From Chryseobacterium daeguense DSM 19388 (GTDB taxonomy: Bacteria; Bacteroidota; Bacteroidia; Flavobacteriales; Weeksellaceae), in the NCBI RefSeq assembly GCF_000430825.1, contig NZ_AUMT01000003.1, forward strand, positions 124,001 through 188,000: a DNA stretch of 64,000 nucleotides. The letters run 5' to 3'. The stretch's first letter is position 1; each line of letters starts with the position of its first letter. A program made the position numbers and the translations under genes. Positions 19,289-26,531 of the stretch are shown in pieces. The notes under the pieces are model-generated. The model was not told the DNA's origin. It did no database searches and saw only the letters and a list, made by a program, of their open reading frames with translations.

Positions 19289-20098
19289 TTATAGTTTTAT
19301 GGGTTGAGAATGGAAATTTTTCAGATTAAGGAAAAATCCTCTGTTTTCAGTCAATCCGTTGCGAAATAAGTTCCACAATAGAGAACATCCCATCTGTGCC
19401 AATGCTGAATTCATAAACAAATCTTGTTTTTCCAATGCTTCCGCTAAACTACAACTTGGTGTATCGTCTTCCGTTTCAGACTGCAAAAGCAGTTCTCCAA
19501 ATTCTTCCGTCACATAAGGAAGATGCGACACTGTTTGATATTTTTCAGAATTAGGTTGTTTTATATTCTCAACTGTAGAAAGCAAAACCTGTCCAGAATA
19601 TCGATTGTTTCCAAAATCCATCCAATATTTAGCCTGGTTTCTGTATAGTCTCCTACCCTCTTTCAATTCATTCAAAATATCAGCAATTTCAAATCGTGAT
19701 TTGACATTATCAACACACGACATATAAATTGCTGATTGCATATTCTCTTGAATTCTTCCTAAAGAATCTCTTTCAAACTTTCCGACTTCGGCTTTCCAAT
19801 TCGTTCCAGACCATCGGTTTACCCGATTTATCAGCGCAACTGCCTTTGGTAATCCTACTTCACATTCTGCAAAACGCTGTCTGCCTTGATTTGCTTCTGT
19901 GACCACATCATCATCCCACAAACGCACCTGTAATCCTGCGTGTCCCAATTCAATCAATGAATGGTTCATTTCCATCAAGGCGGTCAATACTTTTGAACCT
20001 GTACCTCCCGCACCTATGAGGTTTATCATTATAGGATTGGTAGGATTTAAAAGGTTATCATCGGTAAAATGGACTTTTGGTTTCTCAGATTGAATCAT
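19289..20098 (-). CDS. PRTRC system ThiF family protein
   Basis: A 269-residue E1-like (ThiF/MoeB/UBA1 fold) protein. The nucleotide-binding loop is INLIGAGGTGSKVLTALMEM (about 25-44), followed by the acidic strand end LWDDDVV and NQGRQRF, as in E1-type adenylating enzymes. No catalytic Cys motif is clear. It is the last gene of the PRTRC cluster and its start touches the end of the protein B gene. PRTRC clusters occur on plasmids and integrative elements, and their combined function is not known. The ThiF member implies ubiquitin-like or adenylation chemistry, which is inferred. Confidence 0.87.
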   Translation of the reverse strand: MIQSEKPKVHFTDDNLLNPTNPIMINLIGAGGTGSKVLTALMEMNHSLIELGHAGLQVRLWDDDVVTEANQGRQRFAECEVGLPKAVALINRVNRWSGTNWKAEVGKFERDSLGRIQENMQSAIYMSCVDNVKSRFEIADILNELKEGRRLYRNQAKYWMDFGNNRYSGQVLLSTVENIKQPNSEKYQTVSHLPYVTEEFGELLLQSETEDDTPSCSLAEALEKQDLFMNSALAQMGCSLLWNLFRNGLTENRGFFLNLKNFHSQPIKL

Positions 20099-20844
20099 TA
20101 CAGTAGATTTTTTAAAGTTAGATTTGAATTAATTAGAATATCTGTCGGAAAAGCTTCTTTACTTTGAATTAAAATTTTCCAAAGATTTACACAATTGCCT
20201 TTTGTCGGATTATGGCTATTGACCAAATGGCTGAAATAAGAATTGAAAAAATAGTCTTCCCATTTATTTGTAAACTCTTCCAATGATGCAGAACTTTTAA
20301 TTTTTACATCGACTGTACCCATACAAACACTACCACTTTCGTAAACATTAAAGAAAGGTGCGTGGAAAAGTGATGTTTCCTCTCTTGGGCGTTGGTCTGT
20401 CTCCAATGCGAATATTTTCATTCCCTGCTTATTGGCACACCATACTAAAGGTGGCACATTCGCTAATCCGTTTGGAATCGAAAGTTTATCAGTAAATAAT
20501 AAATGTCGTTCCTGTGCTTTTGTGTACCAGACCACTTTTCCATTTTGCGATGTATCTATAAAAAGTATATTTTCAGAAATAACACCACTCGGTCTTAAAA
20601 AATCTTTTTCTTTCTTATTTTGAATATTAAGCGCTTTCGATAACCGCTGTGCTTCCCTTACGGTCAAAGGATGGGCATTGATAGGATTTCCGTTTCGGTC
20701 AATATCAAAATGTTCAACATAACCATCGGGATTATAATCTTCTGTCTCAAAAAAGACTAGTGCTGATTTAGGATGGTAGAGTATTCCAAAATTATTGGTT
20801 ATATCAGTTTCTTCATTTTCGGTTGTAGTGGCTGTATTTTTCAT
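20098..20844 (-). CDS. PRTRC system protein B
   Basis: A 248-residue protein placed between PRTRC F and ThiF, the usual position of PRTRC protein B. Recognisable points are an N-terminal FGILYHPKSALVFFET strand pair, VREAQRLSKAL, and a C-terminal GSVCMGTVDVKIKSS followed by WEDYFFNSYFSHL. No catalytic motif is evident. The gene overlaps ThiF by one base and lies 45 bases after the PRTRC F gene on the same strand. Function is unknown beyond membership of the plasmid/ICE-linked PRTRC set. Confidence 0.82.
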   Translation of the reverse strand: MKNTATTTENEETDITNNFGILYHPKSALVFFETEDYNPDGYVEHFDIDRNGNPINAHPLTVREAQRLSKALNIQNKKEKDFLRPSGVISENILFIDTSQNGKVVWYTKAQERHLLFTDKLSIPNGLANVPPLVWCANKQGMKIFALETDQRPREETSLFHAPFFNVYESGSVCMGTVDVKIKSSASLEEFTNKWEDYFFNSYFSHLVNSHNPTKGNCVNLWKILIQSKEAFPTDILINSNLTLKNLL

Positions 20845-20889
20845 AGCTTTTTATTTTAATTTGAATTATCTATTCTGTGTGCGAATATA

Positions 20890-22065
20890 TTAGTTGAGTA
20901 ATCGGCACAATTCGTTTAAGACCTTAAATAGCTGATTTTCGAAATCAAGGTTTTTATCCGATATATCGCTTCCGTCAAAGGTTTTGAAAATAATTGGTTC
21001 CTGTGTTTCAGCAAATTCGTTGAACTCGTTATTGACCATACTCGTAAGATTATCATAAATTAATCCGTCACTCTCGGCAAAAAAGGAAATATATTTATCC
21101 ATTGCGATAACAGTTTCCTCGTTGTAATAGTCATCTTCGTCCATATCTCTTGATTTGACCGCATTGTTATAGTGGGCATTTCTGAAAATGCTTTCATTAG
21201 GATAATCACAATAAAGTTTAAAGGTTTTTTCAGCCAATTGAAGGCATTCTTTATCAAACCTGTTTTTCGGTCTAAAACGTTTCAAGCGTTGCTCAAAAAA
21301 AAGAAGATTCTTAGCATTGGAAATTTTTTGTCCCATCATATCTCCAATGATTTCTGCCCGTTGAAGTTCTTTTTTGCTGTTGTGACTATCCTCTATTTCC
21401 TTGTCCTGTTCAAGCCAATCGTTAAGCATTTCGTAATTCCAATAGAGATAAGAATCTTCCTGTCTGTAATATGGAATATCTGCATTTCTATACAGATAAG
21501 TGCATATCGACAATAGTAAGCAAGCTGCTTTCTTGTGTGCCTTATTGTGGAGCAATTGATAAAGTGGTACAACAGGAATATAAAACAAAGTTGCCCCTGT
21601 ATTGCATCTTTCCTCTATTGCAAAACAGGTTTCACTCCCCTTTTCTATCAGCCGGATACTCTGCCAATTTTCAGTCTTGGTTTTCAACTGCTTTTCAATA
21701 TCTCTCAAAGCAAGGCTGATATTGTATGGATAATTAAAATGCCTTGTCGGAATCGGGATTATATCATAATGCTTTACTAATAGAGAAAGGGACTTATAAA
21801 AATCCCTTTCTGTTTTAGCAGACCTGCGTTTGCTCTGTTTTGCTGTAATTTCATTCACCTTTAATTTCGGTATAAAGCAGGTTCTCAGAAAAGCATTGGA
21901 AGTTGAGAGATTGGAACGGATTTCCGTTGGTCTTTCTGTATTTCCGAACTGTCTTTCATCTGCTTCATCCACTCTGCGTATTCTCTCAACTGTCGGTGTA
22001 GTTGCCTTTGTTTTTTTTCTTCGGGTGGTCGAATTGTTCCCGATATTGTTTTTTGTTGCATTCAT
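20890..22065 (-). CDS. PRTRC system protein F-like
   Basis: A 391-residue mostly alpha-helical protein with a basic, Thr/Lys-rich N-terminus (RRKKTKATTPTVERIRRV) and an acidic C-terminal half (SRDMDEDDYYNEET). Place and size match PRTRC protein F, between proteins C and B. No domain with a known activity was recognised. It belongs to the minus-strand operon that starts at ssb. The identity rests mainly on gene order. Confidence 0.7.
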   Translation of the reverse strand: MNATKNNIGNNSTTRRKKTKATTPTVERIRRVDEADERQFGNTERPTEIRSNLSTSNAFLRTCFIPKLKVNEITAKQSKRRSAKTERDFYKSLSLLVKHYDIIPIPTRHFNYPYNISLALRDIEKQLKTKTENWQSIRLIEKGSETCFAIEERCNTGATLFYIPVVPLYQLLHNKAHKKAACLLLSICTYLYRNADIPYYRQEDSYLYWNYEMLNDWLEQDKEIEDSHNSKKELQRAEIIGDMMGQKISNAKNLLFFEQRLKRFRPKNRFDKECLQLAEKTFKLYCDYPNESIFRNAHYNNAVKSRDMDEDDYYNEETVIAMDKYISFFAESDGLIYDNLTSMVNNEFNEFAETQEPIIFKTFDGSDISDKNLDFENQLFKVLNELCRLLN

Positions 22066-22155
22066 TTTATTTTTGTTTGTCAGTTTATGGTTGACGGTTG
22101 TAAGCTTTTAGATTGTAATTTTACCAACTGTCAACCAAAAACCATCAACTATTTA

Positions 22156-22374
22156 TTATCCTTTTGTTCCCATCACACTTTCAAATTGATATTCAACTGC
22201 ATCATCCTTGATTTTCGGTGCTGAAATTTTTGAAGTGGTCAGAATCGGGTATGTGTTGGCGTAAAAGTTCATTACTGATTCTACGCTCCATTTTGGTTCA
22301 GGGTCAGGTAAACGTATTTCCTGTCCATTATCTTTGAGTATAAAAACTCGGTCTAATAGGGTTGCAAGTAACAT
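22156..22374 (-). CDS. PRTRC system protein C
   Basis: A 72-residue protein with the signature layout of PRTRC protein C: FILKDNGQEIRLPDPEPKWS, then VESVMNFYANTYPILTTSKI, ending in FESVMGTKG. It may have a small ubiquitin-like fold; a ThiF-type E1 partner encoded in the same cluster makes that attractive, but it is inference. The gene lies 11 bases after the protein E gene and on the same strand. Confidence 0.85.
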   Translation of the reverse strand: MLLATLLDRVFILKDNGQEIRLPDPEPKWSVESVMNFYANTYPILTTSKISAPKIKDDAVEYQFESVMGTKG

Positions 22375-22385
22375 TTATAATATTT

Positions 22386-22928
22386 TTAAGATTCAACATT
22401 TTCATTGGTCGTTTCAGAGAAAAGGCTTGGTGCAAAATGTTTCTCATATTCATCCTGCTTTTTGCGGATGATTTCAGCATATTCGGGAAATTCCGATACT
22501 TTTGGAAGAGCTGACCACGCTTCTTTATATTTGCCCTCTTTTTCGAGTTCTTCAGCTTTTTGTAAGGCTTCGCCATACTTTTTGTCTTTGGCTTCCCTTT
22601 CTTTTTTCTCCTTGTCGGATTTTTCCTTTTCTATTGCCGATTTCTTTTTGGCTTCTTCAAGCTGTTTCATAAAACTTTCCATATCCACCATCAATCCCGA
22701 AGCGGTCTGCAACGGTGTCGAAATATTTTCAAAAAATCCGTTATCCAATTCCTCTGCTGTTCCCCTCAAATTAAGGGGCGGAATGAGCTTTCTTGCCTCG
22801 TCTCCGCATTGCTCGTTATTGAGCAATACGGAAAGAACAAAGTTGTTTTCTGTGGTCTGTCGGAGTGTGATTTGCAAATCTCCTGTAAGATTGAGTTTGG
22901 CTATCTGTCTGAAAAAATTGGTTTGCAT
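22386..22928 (-). CDS. PRTRC system protein E
   Basis: A 180-residue protein. The N-terminal part (about 1-80) has MQTNFFRQIAKLNLTGDLQI and LIPPLNLRGTAEELDNGFF, the conserved start of PRTRC protein E. The middle is a highly charged coiled coil (about 85-140, runs of Lys/Glu), and the end is acidic. Its role in the PRTRC set is unknown. Gene order E-C-F-B-ThiF is the standard one; PRTRC A, D and the ParB-like member are not present in this window. Confidence 0.85.
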   Translation of the reverse strand: MQTNFFRQIAKLNLTGDLQITLRQTTENNFVLSVLLNNEQCGDEARKLIPPLNLRGTAEELDNGFFENISTPLQTASGLMVDMESFMKQLEEAKKKSAIEKEKSDKEKKEREAKDKKYGEALQKAEELEKEGKYKEAWSALPKVSEFPEYAEIIRKKQDEYEKHFAPSLFSETTNENVES

Positions 22929-22978
22929 AATACTTTGATTTTAGATTTGAATTATAAATTTTAGATTTAGACCTTGAA

Positions 22979-23416
22979 TTATTTTGTCAATTCCCATAAT
23001 GAAAATTCTTTTGTCCAAAATTCTTCTCCTGTATGTTTTCCAAAAGCATTATAAATGGTGTTTCCATTCTTGAATACCTGCATTTGATAACAGTTCAGAT
23101 TATTCTCGGGTTGAAAGAGCTTTTTTAATTCATCAGTTTCCAATTCAATGAAAACGCTGTCTTTTTCAGAAAGCCATTCTTCTATTTCGGGATGTGTCTC
23201 CTCCGAAAATCTGAAAAATTCGACATTAGTGTCAGCATAATTCAGCCATTTTAAATCATAGTCATTTTCCAAAGGTTTTACGGATTTGAGCCTTTTCTTT
23301 TGGGTTTCTTTCCATTCTCCCGTAATGTGGATAATGGCAAAATCGCCATTATCCCATTCGCTGTTGGTCATTGTTTTTATCAGTAAATATTCTGTTTGTT
23401 GAAGTGATGTTATCAT
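22979..23416 (-). CDS. Hypothetical protein of the mobile-element backbone
   Basis: A 145-residue protein with no recognised family. It is rich in Trp, Glu and Lys, with no signal peptide or membrane segment, so it is probably cytoplasmic. The visible pattern is alternating strands and helices (TNSEWDNGDFAIIHITGEWK near the start, EEFWTKEFSLWEL at the end). It lies immediately next to the Api92-like gene (end to start with no gap) and 50 bases before PRTRC E, so it belongs to the same operon. Confidence 0.6.
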   Translation of the reverse strand: MITSLQQTEYLLIKTMTNSEWDNGDFAIIHITGEWKETQKKRLKSVKPLENDYDLKWLNYADTNVEFFRFSEETHPEIEEWLSEKDSVFIELETDELKKLFQPENNLNCYQMQVFKNGNTIYNAFGKHTGEEFWTKEFSLWELTK

Positions 23417-23905
23417 TTATGCAATTTTTTGTTTGTTATTATTTATTTTCCTTTTTAATAGGATTCTCATAATCTCATCTTTGTACTCATAACTTGTACC
23501 CTCAAATTCATAACAATCTGTGTCTACATTGTAGATGCAGTCTTGAAAGTCACATTGATTGAGAAAATAATCCTGTAAGATTTCGTTTTCGTAGATGGTC
23601 TTGCCGTAAACCATACAGCCAGATTCTTCATAATCCAATACAAATCCGACATTGTAATGATTTGCAATCATCCATAATGCTTCAATATTTGGAGACCATC
23701 TTGTCTCATAATGGAAGGAACATTCATCAGTCTCATTACGATAAATTTCAAAGAAGTAACCGTTTTTGCTCTCAATAAAATCGGGTAACTGCCCGATATT
23801 TCCTTTACTTTCCTTTTCAATCATTTCTTGAAACAAATCCAAAACTTTGTTCAAACTGTCCTTATCTCCATAGAATGTTACTTTATTGTTGCACCAATTT
23901 GCCAT
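23417..23905 (-). CDS. YubB/Api92-like ferredoxin-fold protein
   Basis: A 162-residue protein beginning MANWCNNKVTFYGDKDSLNK. The MANWCxNxxxxxG start is diagnostic of a family found on plasmids, phages and integrative elements (YubB/Api92-like, ferredoxin-like fold). The remainder has several aromatic and Cys residues and ends with a basic tail. The molecular role is unknown. It sits 24 bases after the ssb gene, in the same minus-strand operon as the PRTRC genes. Confidence 0.72.
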   Translation of the reverse strand: MANWCNNKVTFYGDKDSLNKVLDLFQEMIEKESKGNIGQLPDFIESKNGYFFEIYRNETDECSFHYETRWSPNIEALWMIANHYNVGFVLDYEESGCMVYGKTIYENEILQDYFLNQCDFQDCIYNVDTDCYEFEGTSYEYKDEIMRILLKRKINNNKQKIA

Positions 23906-23929
23906 AATATTTGATTTAAGGTTTAAAGA

Positions 23930-24325
23930 TTAAAATGGTAAATCATCGTCTGTATCTTCCGCAAAAACATTAGATTTTTGTGGTTGTGAAACTGTTTGTT
24001 CATCTGTATCAGACTTTTTTCCACCTCCGTGTAATTTGATGTTTGAAGTATGGAAATTCAGTCCCGATTTTATTTCTCCATCTTTTCCAATCCACGCACT
24101 CGCACTTGCTCTGCCTGTAAGCTCTACTAATGTTCCCTTCGTTAAAATCTTAGCTACGTTGGCACTTAGCCAATAGGAGCAGTTATAGTAAGTGGTCTGT
24201 TCTCTTACTTCGCCTTGTTTGGTTTTAAATCTGTAATTAATGGCTAGTGAAAAATTCACGACCTGTTTGTCATTTTTTAAAGTGTTGATTTCTGCGTTTT
24301 TTGTAATTCTGCCTACGATGTTCAT
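23930..24325 (-). CDS. ssb: Single-stranded DNA-binding protein
   Basis: A 131-residue SSB. The OB-fold core (about 1-100) has MNIVGRITKNAEI, FSLAINYRF, and YYNCSYWLSANVAKILTKGT, typical of Bacteroidota mobile-element SSBs. A disordered Gln/Ser/Thr-rich linker follows, and the acidic tip ends in DTDDDLPF, the conserved partner-binding tail. It is the first gene of the long minus-strand operon with the PRTRC genes. It probably protects single-stranded DNA during element replication or transfer, distinct from the housekeeping chromosomal copy. Confidence 0.95.
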   Translation of the reverse strand: MNIVGRITKNAEINTLKNDKQVVNFSLAINYRFKTKQGEVREQTTYYNCSYWLSANVAKILTKGTLVELTGRASASAWIGKDGEIKSGLNFHTSNIKLHGGGKKSDTDEQTVSQPQKSNVFAEDTDDDLPF

Positions 24326-25101
24326 AATGTTTTTTTTTGATTGTTAATAATTGATTTTTTGTTAATTGTAAAATTTTCGATTTGATTGATTTGGTTTCGA
24401 GGACACTCGTTTTTTTTCTTTTCTACTTATATTCAATTGGAAAAGCAGAATTATTTGTTGTTTTATTTTGTTGTTTTTTCCGTTGATGTCAAAGACCGTC
24501 TGCGATTTAATTGATTCGTATAACTGAGGTTCCGTCTTTTTCTTTGCCGATGATCATAGGAAAGTATCAGGCATATAAAACCACAAACCTCCAAAGCTTT
24601 GGAGGTTTGTGGCTCGAAATATTTTTGTCCGAAGGATTAAGGAGTGTCTGAAAAAATTATTGGAACTCGTGGAAAGAATTTTTTGTAGAAACCCAAAAAT
24701 ATTTTTTTAGGTGAATGATGCTGTCCTACATTTGCAATCGTAAAAAGCTAAACATCAGTTGGAAGTGATTAAATAGACGGTATTGACAGTGGGAAAATTA
24801 AAATAAAGCATTGGGTAATTGGTTTATTAAATTGAAATCTTTGTTATAAATTTATTTCATTTTTTAATCTAAATCTTTTTGACTATTCACACTAAACTTT
24901 ACATTTTTTACGGTTTTCCATATTTTTATTCTATTTACTTTTATTAGATTTGTTAATTTACTTATCAACCTAGATAAAGCATAAACCTACAGTCATTTAC
25001 GAATTCATTTATTAAATCAAATATTTTTCGTATTATTCTGAACTATAGAAGTTGGTAATCTTAATAATCAACTGTCATTAAATAAAAAACTATTATAAAA
25101 T
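24326..25101. other. Gene-free divergent spacer between ssb and the ABC-3C-like operon
   Basis: About 775 AT-rich bases separate the minus-strand ssb operon from the plus-strand defence operon. It contains a perfect 32-bp palindrome (24581-24612), listed separately, and a plus-strand TACATTTG at 24727-24734 that fits the -7 consensus. No supportable ORF was found. Confidence 0.5.
24581..24612. terminator. Perfect 32-bp palindrome, possible bidirectional terminator
   Basis: Bases 24581-24596 are the exact reverse complement of 24597-24612, centred on AAGCTT. An A-rich stretch lies to the left and an AT-rich stretch to the right, but there is no strong T-run directly after either arm. It could be a terminator left from a neighbouring gene or a protein-binding site. 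Confidence 0.4.
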
Positions 25102-25455
25102 ATGGACATAATTACATTAGCATCAACAGCATTAGCATTGGCACAACCATTTCTTAATAAAGTTGGAGAAGGAGTATCTAGAAAAGTAGGAGAAGATATT
25201 TGGAATTTAATAAAGAAACCATTTTCAAAAAACGAAGAAGTAAATGAGACAAAATTTTTAGAAAACACTGAGGACTTTAAACAAGAATTAATTGTTAAAT
25301 TAAACGAAGATTTGAATTTTAAAAATGAATTAATATCGTTAGTTGAAAAATCGCAAAAAGAGTTATCAAATTATACTCAACAAAATATTTACAATAATGG
25401 GAATATTGAAAAGCAAGTTAATGTTGGAAATGTAACGGGAAACATAAGTTTGTAA
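25102..25455 (+). CDS. Small N-terminal component of an ABC-3C-like defence operon
   Basis: A 117-residue protein, first gene of a tight four-gene operon. Residues 1-40 form an amphipathic, hydrophobic region (LASTALALAQPFLNK) followed by a charged helical middle. The end, NNGNIEKQVNVGNVTGNISL, is a short Asn/Gly-rich strand-like motif shared with the N-terminus of the next protein (VNNTGSVEKQVNTTGDV). Its place suggests an effector or an effector-anchoring subunit of the system; no catalytic motif was seen. It ends one base before the next start codon. Confidence 0.6.
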   Translation: MDIITLASTALALAQPFLNKVGEGVSRKVGEDIWNLIKKPFSKNEEVNETKFLENTEDFKQELIVKLNEDLNFKNELISLVEKSQKELSNYTQQNIYNNGNIEKQVNVGNVTGNISL

Positions 25456-25456
25456 A

Positions 25457-26026
25457 ATGTCCGACCAAAATGTAAATAATACAGGAAGTGTAGAGAAACA
25501 AGTTAATACAACAGGGGATGTATATTTTAACAATCAAACTCGATGGGCTTCTAAATTTCAAAAACTTAAACAAGAAGTCGAAAATGATATAAGATTTGAT
25601 ACTTTTATCGAAGACTTTCAGCTGTATAATACATTACTTGATGGAAAAAGTATGCCTGAAAAGCTAAAGGATGGTGGATTTAACGATATTGAAATTTTGA
25701 ATGCAACAATTAGAAAAGAAAAATACGCAAAAAAAATAGTATCAAGACAATTATTTGAAACCGAACAAAAAATTGATGTTGAATTATTTGCATTTATAAG
25801 GTTGAATTTTGAAACATATATCGAACCGCTGATTGAAAATAATGTACAAAAAAGTAACATAAAAGCTGAACTAAACGAAAAGGTTATAAAACCGATATTG
25901 CAAATATTAAATGATGAAGGAAAAGATGATATTTTCTTAAATTATTCCGCGGATGATATTTTAGGGATGGTTTATTTTTTGACGGGCAAATGTCATTTAA
26001 ATTGGAAAAATTATGATAATATATAA
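25457..26026 (+). CDS. ABC-3C-type C-terminal domain protein (probable effector subunit)
   Basis: A 189-residue protein. It starts with the shared EKQVN...GDV motif and then is helical. Its end, DDILGMVYFLTGKCHLNW, matches what I recall of the C-terminal domain of ABC-three-component effectors, which normally follows a nuclease, peptidase or other toxic domain. Here that domain stands nearly alone, so the toxic part may be supplied by the 117-residue partner upstream. It overlaps the next gene by 14 bp. The family call is from memory of the motif and gene order. Confidence 0.6.
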   Translation: MSDQNVNNTGSVEKQVNTTGDVYFNNQTRWASKFQKLKQEVENDIRFDTFIEDFQLYNTLLDGKSMPEKLKDGGFNDIEILNATIRKEKYAKKIVSRQLFETEQKIDVELFAFIRLNFETYIEPLIENNVQKSNIKAELNEKVIKPILQILNDEGKDDIFLNYSADDILGMVYFLTGKCHLNWKNYDNI

Positions 26027-26531
26027 TCAAGCCTTTGATCTATACCATGCTGTCTATCGTATGCTACAACTTTTGACAAATTTTGACAAAAGTGAGTATG
26101 TTGAACTAGACAGATTGAGGATTTGGGATTTTTATCTATTATTCCCAAGTAAAATTTATGATTTGAAACCCAAACGAAATGAAAAAGATTTTAAGGCACG
26201 GTTAAAACAATTCACAGTTAAGAAAGATAATCCTTACGAAAAAGTATATAATGATAGAAAAGTATTTGAAAAAATAAAACCTTATCAAATATCAGCTTTG
26301 CATTGTTTGGCATCTTATGGAATCATTGATAAGGAATTACTATTATTAAATAGAGTTTCAATTATATCACGAGCGATTTTAAAAGACTATGCGGATAAAT
26401 TTGAGGAATTATCGCCAAGAGAACGTAATATTATTACAATTTTAATTTCCGACTTTTATAATATCGAAATGCCTGGAAAAGATGGACTAAAGGCTAGAAC
26501 AAATCTTTTAGAGAGCAAATATGATGCATAA
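26013..26531 (+). CDS. ABC-3C-type middle component
   Basis: A 172-residue protein of mostly helical character, with a winged-helix-like profile (YHAVYRMLQLLTNFDKSEYVELDRLRIWDFYLLFP at the N-terminus). Its size and place between the effector-like gene and the SMC-like ATPase gene match the middle component of ABC-three-component systems. It overlaps both neighbours (14 bp and 11 bp), so expression is coupled. In those systems the middle component bridges the ATPase and effector; for this protein that is inferred. Confidence 0.6.
   Translation: MIIYNQAFDLYHAVYRMLQLLTNFDKSEYVELDRLRIWDFYLLFPSKIYDLKPKRNEKDFKARLKQFTVKKDNPYEKVYNDRKVFEKIKPYQISALHCLASYGIIDKELLLLNRVSIISRAILKDYADKFEELSPRERNIITILISDFYNIEMPGKDGLKARTNLLESKYDA

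Noticed and set aside
24326..25101. Possible promoter-linked remnant gene before the ABC-3C-like operon
   Set aside because: A TAnnTTTG-like box is present at 24727 but no ORF follows that could be a gene.
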